DNA of 64,000 bases from Acanthosepion esculentum (GCA_964036315.1 OZ038488.1:62094754-62158753); one strand, 5' to 3'. Positions 12,011 through 23,040 are shown, numbered from the stretch's first letter. The notes: a model not told the origin generated them from the letters alone. Translations and numbers: made by a program.

Positions 12011-12383
12011 CCCTTAGTGATAGATCATATAATTCCCTACCTCTCAAATCAGTCATAGTAAAATAGTAAACATCTCGTAATGCTAATGTACTAACCGGGT
12101 GCCCACTCTCCTGATCTATCTATATCGGGTGTAACGGCAAACACGCCCATTTGTTAGATTAAGCTCTGAATCGTTGTAACTTAGAAATGATTAAAGATGA
12201 CTTACTGGAATTCTACGAGAGTTTTATAACACTACTGGACTCTACTTTCAGCAATAAGAATGTATAATTTCTCTCCAACTTAACATAAAAACCGTAATGA
12301 AATCGATCATAAACGAAAATGACATGTTGATCATTAATTAATTAAAGCTAAGTATCGGCAGTTCATGAAGGATTGAAATAAAG

Positions 12384-12386
<3 letters not shown>

Positions 12387-12444
<58 letters not shown>
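12387..12444. repeat. (TA)n microsatellite
   Basis: About 58 bp of TA adjoining the transposase remnant. The related remnant at 24.1 kb joins a (TA)n at the same point. Confidence 0.97.
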
Positions 12445-12448
<4 letters not shown>

Positions 12449-13215
12449 CAGGATAATTTTCCAACTTATCCAAGATAATCCTCGCCCTCTCTAAATGTTG
12501 TGGATTCCGGGAATTGAATCATACACAAATAAATAAACAACGCCAGTAATTGAGATAGAAAAATAAGTGTATTAAACGTAAGAATACAGACTTGAAGTGA
12601 AGATTAGTAGCCCAAGAAAGAGGGTTAGTAGAAAATATATGTACAAGTCTCTGTAAGTGAAACCGTAATTATCTCTCTCGCTGGACTCTCGTATAACTCT
12701 CTGGGAACACCCTGTGTACTGTCTCCGTATCTCTCACTCTGACTCAACGTATCTCCAACTGCAGGTATTCTCTCTGTCAGTATAAGTATACTTTGGACGA
12801 GTCCATCTCGTGTAAAAGGGTCTGCCCCACAACACTAACCTAACTTTCTGTCCTGGAGTAACAAGGTACCTCACAGGTTTCACGTACGATTTCATTTTCA
12901 AGTCTTTTTTCACTGCTCTTTGGACTATCATGTCTAAAACTCCTCTCGCACGTGCCAAACAACGTATGGATTGAGTTGGATCTTCTCTAATTGATCACTT
13001 TAGCTCCAAGTTGAAATGATGACCCCTCTACCTGTTGTGACCTCATGATTCAGTTTTCCACTCAATTGTTAAACTTATTCACCGTTCTCTAGATGGTTCT
13101 TGACTGGACTGAAGATGAAAGCGAGATTATGAATGTTGGTATCATTGCTGAAGGCCTGAATGATCTTTTTCGTCTCGCAATTGCTCAGTTGGGAAGAAGT
13201 AGTGGGTCTGACACA
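12445..13215 (-). pseudogene. Tc1/mariner-like transposase remnant, split by an LTR
   Basis: Minus-strand frames read REDPTQSIRCLARARGV (near 12945-12995) and VKKDLKMKSYVKPVRYLVTP (near 12855-12915). After removing the LTR at 12496-12834 they continue as RARIILDKLENYPE (12450-12495). This is the helix-turn-helix to pre-catalytic region of a Tc1/mariner superfamily transposase (compare 'RDLKMKSY...RAKRLLNKLK'). The upstream part to 13215 is badly frameshifted. The catalytic DDE core is absent: the copy ends at the (TA)n. Confidence 0.6.
12496..12834 (-). mobile_element. Solo LTR of an LTR retrotransposon
   Basis: A 339-bp insertion with TG...CA ends inside short inverted termini TGTTGTGG / CCACAACA, flanked by CTAAA (12491-12495) and CTAAC (12835-12839), a 5-bp target duplication with one change. 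Removing it restores the colinear transposase remnant, judged against the uninterrupted copy at 24.1 kb. No internal gag/pol sequence is present, as expected after LTR-LTR recombination. Orientation is inferred only weakly. Confidence 0.75.
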
Positions 13216-14235
13216 AAACGATTGTAATCTATTCTCTTTCTAGCTGAATAACTCAAAGGATTTTTTTTAATGATTCTTACGATAAATAGTATCAAGATAG
13301 CTAAACGTCTTATCTGAAAACCTTGAAAAAAGAAACACAATCAGTTTATGGTATAGTTTTTTCAGATGGTAAACCTTGTTTTGGATGGACAATTATCCCA
13401 TCCTGTTACACGATTTGGTCAATTTTGCCGTTACACCCGGTATATTTATTTCCAAAATTTTCGTGAAACTACATATGTGTTGCACCTAGTTACACTTTAA
13501 GTATGTGTCCCTATTGGGACACATACGGTTTTGAATTCAGAATTTCCATTCTCTTATACGGAAAACACAGCTAGAGAGTTCACTCTGTCATACTATTTAA
13601 CCCATAGCTTTGGGGAGAATAGCTGGAGTCATAGATTTCCCAGGAGTAATTGGGAAAAAGTGAACATGACGACATCGATCCAGAATTCGAAATCAGATTG
13701 ACGAATTTTGGTTTCCTTTACTTTAAACCAGCTAAATATCTCTGCTGTGCTCGGCTTGATAAAATTCAATGTCATTATCTTGGCGAAAGCAAGGAAATCA
13801 CTCGGTATTCGATCGTATTGCGGTTCCCCCAAGTCGCATTTGCTTCTAGGAATATTGAGATTTCAAATTTCCAGGCACGTTCATGGTCAATGTAATATTC
13901 CTTGACATGCAAGTTATTAGCAAAATTTACAATACTCCTGTGACGTAATGTCTACTTTTATTACATTTCTACATAAACGCTGAAGTTGTTTATATTACCG
14001 ATGATATCTCAGCTCAAATGTATATGGAGGCACAAAACAAAAATGCCATGTATTATAATATCAGCGTATAAAAACAACATATTCAGCGCGTCCATAAAAA
14101 TTCACCTGTAGCTATTTTGCAACAGAAAGGCATTAGAAATTATTAAACGAATGCATAAGAAATTTCACAGACTGTACAATTTGTATCTATAGAGAAGAGA
14201 AAAAGAATATACGAAACGCGTGAATTAGTTATTAC
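13216..14235. other. Intergenic sequence
   Basis: No recognisable gene. A perfect hairpin lies at 13501-13526 (11-bp arms, 4-base loop 'tatt'). Small open frames at 13.63-13.90 kb overlap on both strands and have no recognisable similarity. Confidence 0.5.
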
Positions 14236-14660
14236 GGTCATATCAGGTTGAAACAGCGTTTCTCGTACCATCGCCGACGTTAAGCAACGTCAAACTAGAT
14301 CAGTGCCTAGATGGGTGACCGCTGTGAATTAACAGGTTCTACAAGCTTGGATGTGCTAGTGGTATAATGGATAATGGCTTCGAAATTGTTAATCGGTGAG
14401 CCGAGTTCCAATTTCTGTAGAGTTCGTTATATTTACTTCCGCGCAAATACGTTTGGAAAAGGTATGAATTCACCTCTTCTTCCCCCAAACAATGGGTAAA
14501 ACAGTAAAACCTGTATCACCAAATCGTTATTATCTCTCAAAACAGAATTATTGCAATCTAAAAAAAAAAAAGATTCTGGCTTTAAATATCCTGAAAATGG
14601 TTGATAAGCCGTGAAAAAATAAATACGAAAGTTCATCTAATAGAATATTTAAGAACACTC
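14236..14660 (+). mobile_element. 5S rRNA-tRNA compound SINE, copy 2
   Basis: 5S-like head with 'gacgttaagcaacgtc' and 'gtgcctagatgggtgaccgc' (14279-14322). It is followed by the linker 'aagcttggatgtgct', a tRNA-like box A 'tggtataatggataatgg' (14361-14378) and the SINE-I-like 'ttgttaatcggtgagccgag' with degenerate box B. Then come 'ttggaaaaggtatgaattca' and the tail 'taaatatcctgaaaatggtt'. It shows the 5S-tRNA join most clearly. Confidence 0.8.
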
Positions 14661-15119
14661 AAAATGGAGGCCTATTGTGAACGTAATATGATGAATAGAA
14701 TATAAATGATTTCTTTTTTTATATAAATGAAGGAAGAGGTGGTAGGAGGTGAAGTTTATGAAGATACGGAGATTAGATAACGATTGAGATTTGATTTGAT
14801 GTTGTTAAGATAGTAATTTCCAGGGAAGATTTAACATGGGATCATGAAACGCAAAGAAGTAGTTCTTCAGAGTATAACTTGCACCTTACATTTGGAATAC
14901 AGCGGAAGTGAGGGTAAATCGATTCCATCGAAATAGCATGACGTGTCCTAGATATTAATGTCTGATCTGTTGGAACTTAAGATATCATCAGGACAATTGG
15001 CATGGAAATAGCGATAGGCTTATGATCAATGGTTATTTATTTGTTTAGCAGCATATCAAACGCTTATGGGTCATTTAATACCAACATTTCATTTTCTTGG
15101 TAGCATTAGTAATTTATTT

Positions 15120-15390
15120 TACAAAAATGTATTGCTGGTAATATATTTTTTTATCAAAAATGCATTGCTGGTATTTTTCTTATAAAAATGTATTGCTGGT
15201 AATTATTTTACTTAAAAAATGTATTTCTATACATTCATAGTGTTTTGCCCATAGTTGGGACCCTAAGAGGTGCTACTACCCCGGGTCATGGTGGTCCAGA
15301 GGAAAAAGCAATTAAAAAGTGTTTCACTGATCATCAAAACCTCCAAATAAGAGGCCTAGCTGCGGGATGTCGTTCATTGTCATACCTAGG
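15120..15390. repeat. Minisatellite-like 'aaaatgtattgctggtaat' repeats and shared flank
   Basis: Three to four imperfect units of about 30 bp built on 'aaaaatgtattgctggtaat' (15124-15232). They are followed by 'ttgcccatagttgggaccct', a segment also found at 34.6 kb next to the same motif. In the 34 kb copy it lies upstream of a PLE remnant, so it may be PLE 5' sequence. Inference only. Confidence 0.5.
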
Positions 15391-15398
15391 ATGCATCG

Positions 15399-15399
<1 letters not shown>

Positions 15400-15476
<77 letters not shown>
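15400..15476. repeat. (TA)n microsatellite
   Basis: About 76 bp of uninterrupted TA. Confidence 0.98.
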
Positions 15477-15477
<1 letters not shown>

Positions 15478-15478
<1 letters not shown>

Positions 15479-15590
15479 TTTTAAAATTTTGAAACTACCA
15501 GGGTCTCTCGTTTTGCACGCATGTGTAGACGTGGCAACATCAACAAATTCTAACGGATGAAACGCGCCACAAAAACTTTTTTCCAATTTG
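15478..15590 (-). other. Shared short repeat between (TA)n tracts, copy 1
   Basis: About 85 bp similar to 52.99-53.07 kb. Both read on the minus strand as an open peptide segment: EFVDVATSTHACKTRDPGSF here, [20 protein letters not shown] there. Both copies lie between (TA)n tracts. Function unknown; a fragment of a transposon protein is possible. Confidence 0.4.
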
Positions 15591-15606
15591 TCATACTATT
15601 TTTCGA

Positions 15607-15609
<3 letters not shown>

Positions 15610-15663
<54 letters not shown>

Positions 15664-15815
15664 ATATATATATATAATCTTTATATACGAAATCTATATA
15701 TCTATCTCTCTATCTCTGTCTGTCTGTATCTCTCACTCACTCTCTCTCACTCACTCTCTCTCACACTCTTTCTTTCTTTCTTTCTCTCCCTCTGTATATA
15801 TATATATATACTGTT
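15610..15815. repeat. (TA)n, (TC)n and (TTTC)n microsatellites
   Basis: TA tract (15610-15676), then degenerate (TC)n/(CTCA)n/(TTTC)n and a short (TA)n. Confidence 0.95.
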
Positions 15816-16005
15816 GCTAACCCCGTTGCTATTTCAATGGCAAGTGTTCAGATCAGCTCCTTGCTTAAATTCCACAGCCTAATGTTATCTACAAATAAAA
15901 AATGTAACACTAACGGCTATTTATCTTTTAGCCCACCAACTTCTGCTTATAGAGAGATTGTTGGTAGGCTTCAATGTATTCTGTATCATTTTTCAGTTAC
16001 AGCAG

Positions 16006-16079
<74 letters not shown>
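16006..16079. repeat. (TA)n microsatellite
   Basis: About 72 bp of pure TA. Confidence 0.98.
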
Positions 16080-16081
<2 letters not shown>

Positions 16082-16479
16082 CTTTCGAAAAAAATCTATT
16101 CTAGAAGGAAAATATTTTGTGAGGATTGTTACTTTGAAAAAATTTTTTCGACGCACAGAAATATATTTGTTTGCCCGAACAGGAATAATAAATTAGAAAG
16201 TATAGTCTTACGCTGGGCAGTTACAAACGGTAATTGTTACTATGAAAAGATATTTCTGCACCACAGAAAAGAGATAGATCTTTAACAGCGAGGAATATTT
16301 TAAAATTAAACCCTTTAAGATTAATTTTGATGGTTCTACATGAAACATTGCCGCCTTGAATAGCAAAGAGATAGACCTTTCCTAGATATACATAGTGAAA
16401 TGGAATTCTTTCTTTATTCTTTATATATTTCGTTTCTTTAAATATAATGATATTCACAACAAATTCACACTTTTTGAAA

Positions 16480-16930
16480 TTTTTGTGAGTGAGATTGGGT
16501 TTTTCAAAATGTGATTCTTGGCTAATAACTGGTGCAAATGTAAATGGCGCATCCGTGGATGTCAGTTTACTTGTTTATGCTTTATGGTTTATATACTGTG
16601 GTTCATACTGCAACTATACTGAGCAGATCTTAGTTACACGTTTTGGGAGAGAGCGCATTATCGATCGTGATCATCAAATCTGAACAAGGCCAGCACGCTC
16701 AAACCCTCGATGACGATTTCTTGTGACTTCGGTGCTAACACAACCACGAACGGCTACCAAGGGGTTTCATCTACCCAATTTAACTCGCAAGGCCTGTGAC
16801 AACCCGTGGTATGGATTTCATCCACTCTCCAAACCTGCCGCACGCAGGGATCGCCTCTTGCAGACCGATAACATCAAGAAGTCACCTTCCTGACAAATCG
16901 AAATCGACAATGTTGAGAATGCCTGTGTTA
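16480..16930 (-). mobile_element. SINE-III copy, longest
   Basis: Carries all blocks of the family: 'cgttttgggagagagcgcat', 'gccagcacgctcaaaccctc', 'aacccgtggtatggatttca' and 'ctgccgcacgcagggatcgc'. The last corresponds to the tRNA-like box-B region of the 61.3 kb copy. Minus-strand orientation is inferred from that copy. Confidence 0.6.
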
Positions 16931-16939
16931 TGGTCAGAA

Positions 16940-18725
16940 AACACCCATATAATTGATATTACATTGGTATCACTGCTTATGAGAATAGGTGTTAGCGTTC
17001 TAGTACTTTTCGTATGAAATTGTTTCTGTTTCATCATCCAGTTAGCTTCAAGTTCATTGGATAAAATAACAGCACAAATTTGCATTCTTTTCAGTCTTTA
17101 GAAAAGGAGCTGAGGGTTATCTCTTCTTTCTTGTTTAGGATTAGGTTTCCAGTTCCTTCTCTTAAAGCCTTCTGATTCTTTTTCACTTCTAGTAACTCTC
17201 CGCGTTTTAGTTGCATTATCGTGTTGCTTGGGATTGTAATCATTAAAACAAAAGTGTCATATAATTTCGACTAAGCAAAATTTTAAAATATTTGTCATAT
17301 AGAAAACTTTCATTTTTTTACGTTTTGGAATGAATTCTTCTTTAAAACATCGAAAATTATATAGATTTCTTTTACAATTAACTATCAAACCTTTTCTCCG
17401 ATGAGAACAAAACAAAAATAAAAATAAATCACGCTTTTAGTTTGCTTCTGAAGGCAAATAAAATCAAAAATAGAAAAACTAACGTTTAAAATGTTTATAT
17501 TAAAAAATAAAATAAATATTGACTGACATTTTTTATAATAAAAAAAGCGAAATTTATTTCTCGGTGTGAAGAAAAAATATTTCGACTATGTTATTAAAAA
17601 CATTGCTGGCATTTTTAAAGTCTTTAAATATTTGTCTGAATTTACATAGGGAAATAAGTATAGTACATGATAGACACGTATTTTTTTCTATCGTTTTGGC
17701 TTGCGTACCTTTCAAAAATAATTTATACGAAGTTTTAAGCTTTTGATTTCTCGCGAAGAGAATTCGTTGTCTAGGACTTTTATATTACCCACCAGGGAGA
17801 GATATGCAGTAAAACCTAGGATTTCAAAATTTGATATTCGAGGCCGACTAAATCAAGACTCATTCGAAATCTTGGAACAAAAAATAACTCAATAAAAAAG
17901 TGCTATATTTTGCATCATCAACATATGATCGATGCAAAAGTTTTTATAACCTAAGGAAATCACAGGAAGTATTTTCGTTATTGACTGCTTTAGTATTGTT
18001 TAGAGAAAAGTCATAATTTTTCTTTTGGCAAGCATCAGGGCCGAATATGGTAATGATAAAAATAACCGCTTCCATGGAGAAAACATTTGTCAATTAGTGT
18101 TACTATGAGTTTAAATTTATAAAATCTTTCTCTTAACAGAGTTTTACAAGAAATTAGACCTCTAAACCTTACAGAAAAAAGACGTTGATTCTAACATAAT
18201 TACATACTCATATACATACTATATTAAAACACGCCCAAACTTTATTTTCTATCCAATAATAGACATTACAAACACGCCAAAAAGATTCCACAATGCGGCA
18301 CACACAAATCAAAGTGTCTATGGGTTAGAAATTAAAATCATGATGCGAAATATTCAACCAAAGAAAACAAAACCCTTTTTTTTTTAGCCGACTTTCTGGA
18401 AAAAAAATTCATATAAAAACTCACAGACTCTCAGCAGCAGAGATGTTAATGTCTCCAACCGTTTAGACATAATAAAAATATGGCTACATACCTTTTACTC
18501 CCCACGCTACAGCGCGTGCTGAAAGAAACGTGAGTCGGCACTTTAAACGAATCATCTCCGGTCAATGAATCTTCTCTGACGAAAAAAGTCTTTTCTAAAC
18601 CGCAACTTTTCTGTTGACCAACTTACCCAAAGACTGCAGTAAAGATTATTTAACTCCTTTTTGACTCCTCTAAATTCATGTACATATGTTTGTAAATACA
18701 ACGGATTTATTTAATAGGCATACTT
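16940..18725. other. AT-rich unique sequence, no gene seen
   Basis: The longest stretch without a recognisable repeat. Coding potential is absent in all frames. Confidence 0.5.
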
Positions 18726-18730
18726 TTTTT

Positions 18731-18860
18731 TTTTTTTTAAGCGTATCACCCCAAGCAAGGCTGGAGGCCACTATCACGCAAGGGGTTGGAGAAGGGTTGG
18801 AGGAAGAGCAGATAGAAGTGGTAAAGGAGAGGATGTGGAGAAAGAGAAAGACAGATGTTT
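18731..18860 (-). mobile_element. LINE-A 3' UTR fragment
   Basis: Nearly identical to the 3' UTR of the LINE-A copy at 49.5 kb. The minus strand ends 'gcttggggtgatacgctt' followed by an A tract (T12 at 18725-18740), which is the orientation of a retrotransposed 3' end with poly-A. It contains no coding part, so it is extremely 5' truncated. Confidence 0.75.
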
Positions 18861-19209
18861 AATTTATTTTTATTTTATTATTGTTTGGCATTCGGACTTT
18901 CGGTTTTTAATATAAAAAAAAATAGACGACAGAATTTCCTACAAGCTCATTAAATGTTATTAATCTGTCTGATATTGAACGGGGTTTCTGTTAAACGTTT
19001 TGTTTTTGTTATTATGGAAAATAAACAGCTTGGTTGCATCATTATTGCATCTTCTAGTTACATACACTACACATTTTTGTTGTTGTTGCTGTGGGAAGTG
19101 TTGCAGTGATGTGGTTCTGCTATTTCGTAAAGCTATTTGTTTGTGATATTTATCGCGCCAGATTATAGGATCTAATGACAAACAGCCTTCATTAAGAGGT
19201 ATAAAATGA

Positions 19210-19505
19210 ATTCGTTTGAAACTGTTTTAACCACAGAGCTGAGAAGACAATTGTATACAGATTCTAGACACTATTTACATTATTCGGACTATTGTCCTCA
19301 TCTTTATTGCCATATTGAACACAATGTTTCGGCCGTTATACGCTCCTTCTTTCTTCAGGTGGTTGAAATGTCGAACTGAACCCTTTATTTCGCTTGTGCC
19401 ATGTGCCCTTAACTTGGAGAGGTGAATTAACAGGAGATAACTGATAACTGGCATCCATTAGACATGGCACGCGGAACTAGATCAGTCTACCCCATCGAGC
19501 TTCAT
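19210..19505 (-). mobile_element. Repeat with hammerhead-like motif, copy 1
   Basis: Shares with 20.03-20.35 kb the blocks 'attcggactattgtcctcat', 'gtcgaactgaaccctttatt' and 'ataactggcatccattagac'. On the minus strand 19319-19362 reads 'ccacctgaagaaagaagga' ... 'cggccgaaacattgtg', a degenerate hammerhead-like CTGAAGA ... GAAA arrangement. Confidence 0.5.
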
Positions 19506-19534
19506 CTCAGAAATATAAACAGGTGAAGATTCTG

Positions 19535-19890
19535 TAATGAAATCGATCAGGAACCGTCATCTCGGCTTCAGTCACTTTCTCACCGGCGTAACTTCCTTCT
19601 TTTTTTCTACAAGTATTTTCATAGAAACTGTTCTGATTAGCTTTTTCCCTAGTGCCTTGACTACTAGATTGACAACTAGGTCTCACCATTTTACTGTTGA
19701 AATATCTCGATGCAACGGCCACTTCTATCCTAATATTTACTTTTCCCGTACTTCTCACCTGCGGAAATACCTTCGGATTTCATGCTTTTCTGCCACCTGC
19801 AATCTTCAAAATCGTTATTTTCTCAGTTTTCCTGAACTCTGTTGATTTACTGTCCTTTCCTCTTATCCACTTTAGCTCCCTGTAATCACC
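19535..19890 (+). pseudogene. Jockey/CR1-like LINE, RT C-terminal end
   Basis: Fragments in the order typical of this tail: 'SHFLTGVTSFFFSTSIF' (normally SHRRNVASLSLFYRYF), TTRLTTRSHHFTVEISRCNG, FYPNIYFSRTSHLRKYL (normally NSFFPRTSRLWNSLP). Several stops and frameshifts. Related to the ends at 47.9, 49.7, 53.9, 55.2 and 59.4 kb. Confidence 0.7.
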
Positions 19891-20024
19891 TGCCTTCTAA
19901 GGGAATTATCAAGTGATAATTCCCTGGGTGAAATGTTTAAAAAAATGCTTATGTCTTTCTAAACTTAAGTCAAAAAAGAAAAAAAATATGTGGGTAAGTT
20001 CATGTATTTATCTATATATCTGAG

Positions 20025-20350
20025 ATGAGGTATTATGTACACTATTTACATTATTCGGACTATTGTCCTCATCTTTGTTGCCATATTTATCACAACGTTT
20101 CGGCCGTTGTACGCTCCGACTTCTTCAGGTGGTTGGCATGTCGAACTCAACCCTTTATTTCGCTCACTGGGTTAGACTCTTCTAGATCCACGTTGGTTAG
20201 ATCCAGTGATAGGATCCAAAGAGCGTGAGTTCAATACCTGGTTAAGGCGGTGGAGAATTTGGAGGGGGAATTAACAGTAGAAAACAGATAACTGATATCC
20301 ATTAGACATAGCACGTGCAACTTGAACAGTCTACTCCAGCGAGCGAAATA
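20025..20350 (-). mobile_element. Repeat with hammerhead-like motif, copy 2
   Basis: The minus strand at 20091-20137 reads 'ccacctgaagaagtcggagc' then 'gtacaacggccgaaacgttg'. The CTGAAGA core strand and the GAAA strand flank a stem-II-like pair. The flanking blocks match copy 1. Confidence 0.5.
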
Positions 20351-20480
20351 AAGGATTCAGTTCGACATTCCAACCACCTGAACAAGGCCAGAGCGTACAA
20401 TGGCCGAAACGTTGTGATGAATAGGGCAACAAAGATTAGGACAATCGTCCGAATAATGTAAATACAGTTCAAGCAGTGTC
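20330..20480 (+). mobile_element. Repeat with hammerhead-like motif, inverted copy 3
   Basis: Plus-strand copy of the same repeat. 'ccacctgaacaaggccagag' (20374-20393) with 'aatggccgaaacgttgtg' gives a perfect GGCC/GGCC stem between the two core strands. It faces copy 2 about 200 bp away, so the pair forms an inverted repeat. Confidence 0.5.
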
Positions 20481-20747
20481 TAATTTTATTGACTAAGAAG
20501 AAATCCCAGAATTTATCTTTAGTATTTGTCTATAAATTTGGGTAGGCGGATTTTTAGTAGACATTCCCACAAATTGCAACCAGCATATGTAAGGAGGTCA
20601 TGTCTCTGCTTCACTGAAAAAAAGCGACTTCGTCTGCAACACTGAAAACCTGTTTTCAAATTAAGAAGAAAAATTATTATTTGTTATTATGCCGAGCGAG
20701 TATTTTTTTTTTTTTATCACATAGATGTTTGACATTTCTGTGTCTTT

Positions 20748-21050
20748 CTACTCTGATATAGTGTTTTGCCTTTTGACAACCTCGGGGAAATACACGTGAT
20801 GTAAATAACAAATGAGGAACGCCTGCGTCTTTATGAACGACGGAGAACGAAACAATTTCTGTTTCCTCGTGCCTTTCCCGTCAACGGCTCGGATGTAATA
20901 TTGCCATTCCCATATAAACGTGTAAGAAATAACTTTCGAAATCATGACAACGATACCTGTCGATTGACCGACACAGAATTCATCCACGTCACCATACTCT
21001 GAAAAGGATAAAACGCCAGTCAAGACTGTGAAGCACACAGCCTTGTTCAA
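20748..21050 (-). CDS. Unrecognised 100-codon open frame, possible exon
   Basis: The longest open frame in the window outside repeats and microsatellites. Its base composition is clearly richer in GC than its surroundings. No family recognised. The minus strand contains a splice-acceptor-like 'ccttttcag' followed 42 bp later by a donor-like 'cag|gtatcg' (around 20960-21010). A short spliced exon is therefore as plausible as a continuous frame. Chance is not excluded. Confidence 0.2.
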   Translation of the reverse strand: MNKAVCFTVLTGVLSFSEYGDVDEFCVGQSTGIVVMISKVISYTFIWEWQYYIRAVDGKGTRKQKLFRSPSFIKTQAFLICYLHHVYFPEVVKRQNTISE

Positions 21051-21681
21051 CGGCCGTTCGTTTGCTGTTCACGGCTCGCACTCGTTTGGCAACAATATGT
21101 CGCTATTTGGCAAGCGTCAGTAACTTAACGATACAATTTATTTGACTTAAGTCTTAAAATGTCCAATATTAGGAAACTGCTTATCTTATTGAATTACTAT
21201 GAAGACATTTTTCAAGTTTCTCTATCTCATGCAACGTTTATATATATTCTTTTGGTCTAAGTTGAGCAGAGTTGAGCTTGGAGAGAAGCCAAATTTGGGT
21301 CTCACTTTTTGGACAATGATGTTGATAGAAAATTTATTATCCCCATACTTTTGCACAGACTTAGGGATATCTTAGAAGTGTTCGTTAAAGGTTACGCATC
21401 TCTTTATTAATTCTGTATCCGGTAGATTGTAGTAAGTTGTCCATCAGATTTAAAAGCATCGTTTTTAAAGCACAAAGAAAAATCTCTGACGCAGGGAGAA
21501 GACCACCAGATGGATTTACCAAACAGAAGACTTGTCAGATTTTGAACACGTGTTTATCTATTATTGCCCAACAGAAGAAAAACATTTTTCGTCTAAATTT
21601 CTTGGATGTGGAATTGTTATTATTATGAGTTCTTATCATGCTTGTTCGTTCATTCTTTAGTTAGTTAGCACATACCTTACA

Positions 21682-22240
21682 CCCTGCCAATAACCATTAA
21701 ATAATAGACCATTCCGTTTTCATATTAAGGGAAGACGGAAAAGACATGTCAGATCCATTGTATGTAGTACGTTAAAATAAGAAAGAGTGAAGAAAGAAAA
21801 AGAAAGGAAGACAGGAAAACCCTGCCAATACCGTATAAATTGTGGACTATTCCGTTTTTATATCGAGGAAAGATGAAACATATATATATTAGAGACGTTG
21901 TGTTGATTTCGTTAAAGGAAGGAAGAAAGAAAGGAAGGAAGAAAAACAGAAGTAATAAGGATTAAAGGCACCCGGATAGAAAGAAGAAACAAGGGGATTT
22001 AGGAAGAGAATTAAGAAGAAAGGAAAACAAATACGAAGGAAAAATGTAGAGAAGTAGGAAGGAAGGAAGGAAGGAAGGAAGGAAGGAAAAACCGATAACT
22101 CTGGCGCTACCTCATAAATAATGGACTACACCGTTTTCCTTGCAAGGAAAAAGTAAAAGACATATCAGAAATGCCGTAAGGATTCCGTGAAAGAAAGAAA
22201 GAAAGAAAGAATGAAAGAAAAAAGGAAAGAAGAGGCGATA
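21682..22240. repeat. Purine-rich tandem array, three diverged units
   Basis: Three units start at about 21682, 21820 and 22099 with a related 40-bp block ('ccctgccaataaccattaaa', 'attccgttttcatatt'). Each continues into AAG/GGAA-rich purine tracts, including (GGAA)n at 22060-22087 and (GAAA)n at 22190-22210. The plus strand is strongly purine biased. Confidence 0.7.
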
Positions 22241-22489
22241 ATACTTTGGTTTGTTTAACGTTCGTTTCAGTGAACTGATAAAGCATGCCAATTTCAAATA
22301 TGTATATGTCTACCCTCTTACCTCTTTAAATAATGACATGCTTTCATATTTATGATTATTATTTCAATACTTTTTCTTTACAGTGGTTAAGCTCAAATAT
22401 TTAGCGATGCAATAGGGGAATTTCTACAGGTATTATATAGGAGCTTAGTCAGTTAAAAACGTAACAATTTTCACGAGTATTTCTAATTT

Positions 22490-22580
22490 ATATTCGATCT
22501 AATATCCTCATCTTAGTTATCATCACTAATAATAATAGCAAAGATGAGGACATTATTCTGAATGTAAATAATGTAAAGAA
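22490..22580. repeat. Inverted-repeat fragment of the 20 kb repeat
   Basis: The segments 'taatatcctcatctt' and 'aaagatgaggacattattc' face each other around a short spacer. They match the 'aagatgaggacaatagtcc' tail of the hammerhead-like repeat at 20.0-20.5 kb. Confidence 0.5.
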
Positions 22581-22753
22581 AAAACAATTATAAAGATTAT
22601 AATTGCTCTATATTTCGAATATATCATAGTTATGAGGTCAGTTATGCAAAAACATCGACTTACAGCTAAAGTTGAATTAAGGGAGTAATTCAGAAAGTAA
22701 AAGCAATTTTTAAATTAAGGAGTAAAATATAGGGAAGCGCTGACGGGTGACAC

Positions 22754-23040
22754 GTATGCGCATGGAACAAAGGATAGGTAGCGGCGCCCTGCAGCCCATC
22801 GTTAAGTCGAGTATCAGGGAGCAACGAGATCAGACGCATGAACGCTTCATTAAGCGATTGCGCTATCAAGGAATAATGCACAGTGTACGTTCTGTGTACA
22901 GAAGGAGTCAAACCTGCGGTAAATATTGCTGGACGTTAGCAGAATATGGCGCATACACCATGAACCAACGAACGGTGTATGAGTGGGTAGAACGCTTTAA
23001 AGCGAGAAAAATCAGTGCAACGAACCGATTTAATCGCTGA
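22754..23040 (+). pseudogene. Mariner-like transposase, N-terminal helix-turn-helix remnant
   Basis: A 95-codon frame whose end reads LAEYGAYTMNQRTVYEWVER FKARK, matching the mariner-type DNA-binding region 'YGEYAMNQRTVYEWVERFK', where 'TVYEWVERFK' is the hallmark. The N-terminal part is only weakly similar and the frame stops at TGA 23038-23040, before any catalytic DDD motif. A dead fragment. Confidence 0.6.

Noticed and set aside
12734..12958. 74-codon minus-strand frame
   Set aside because: It is a chance fusion of transposase remnant and solo LTR sequence across the 12834 boundary.
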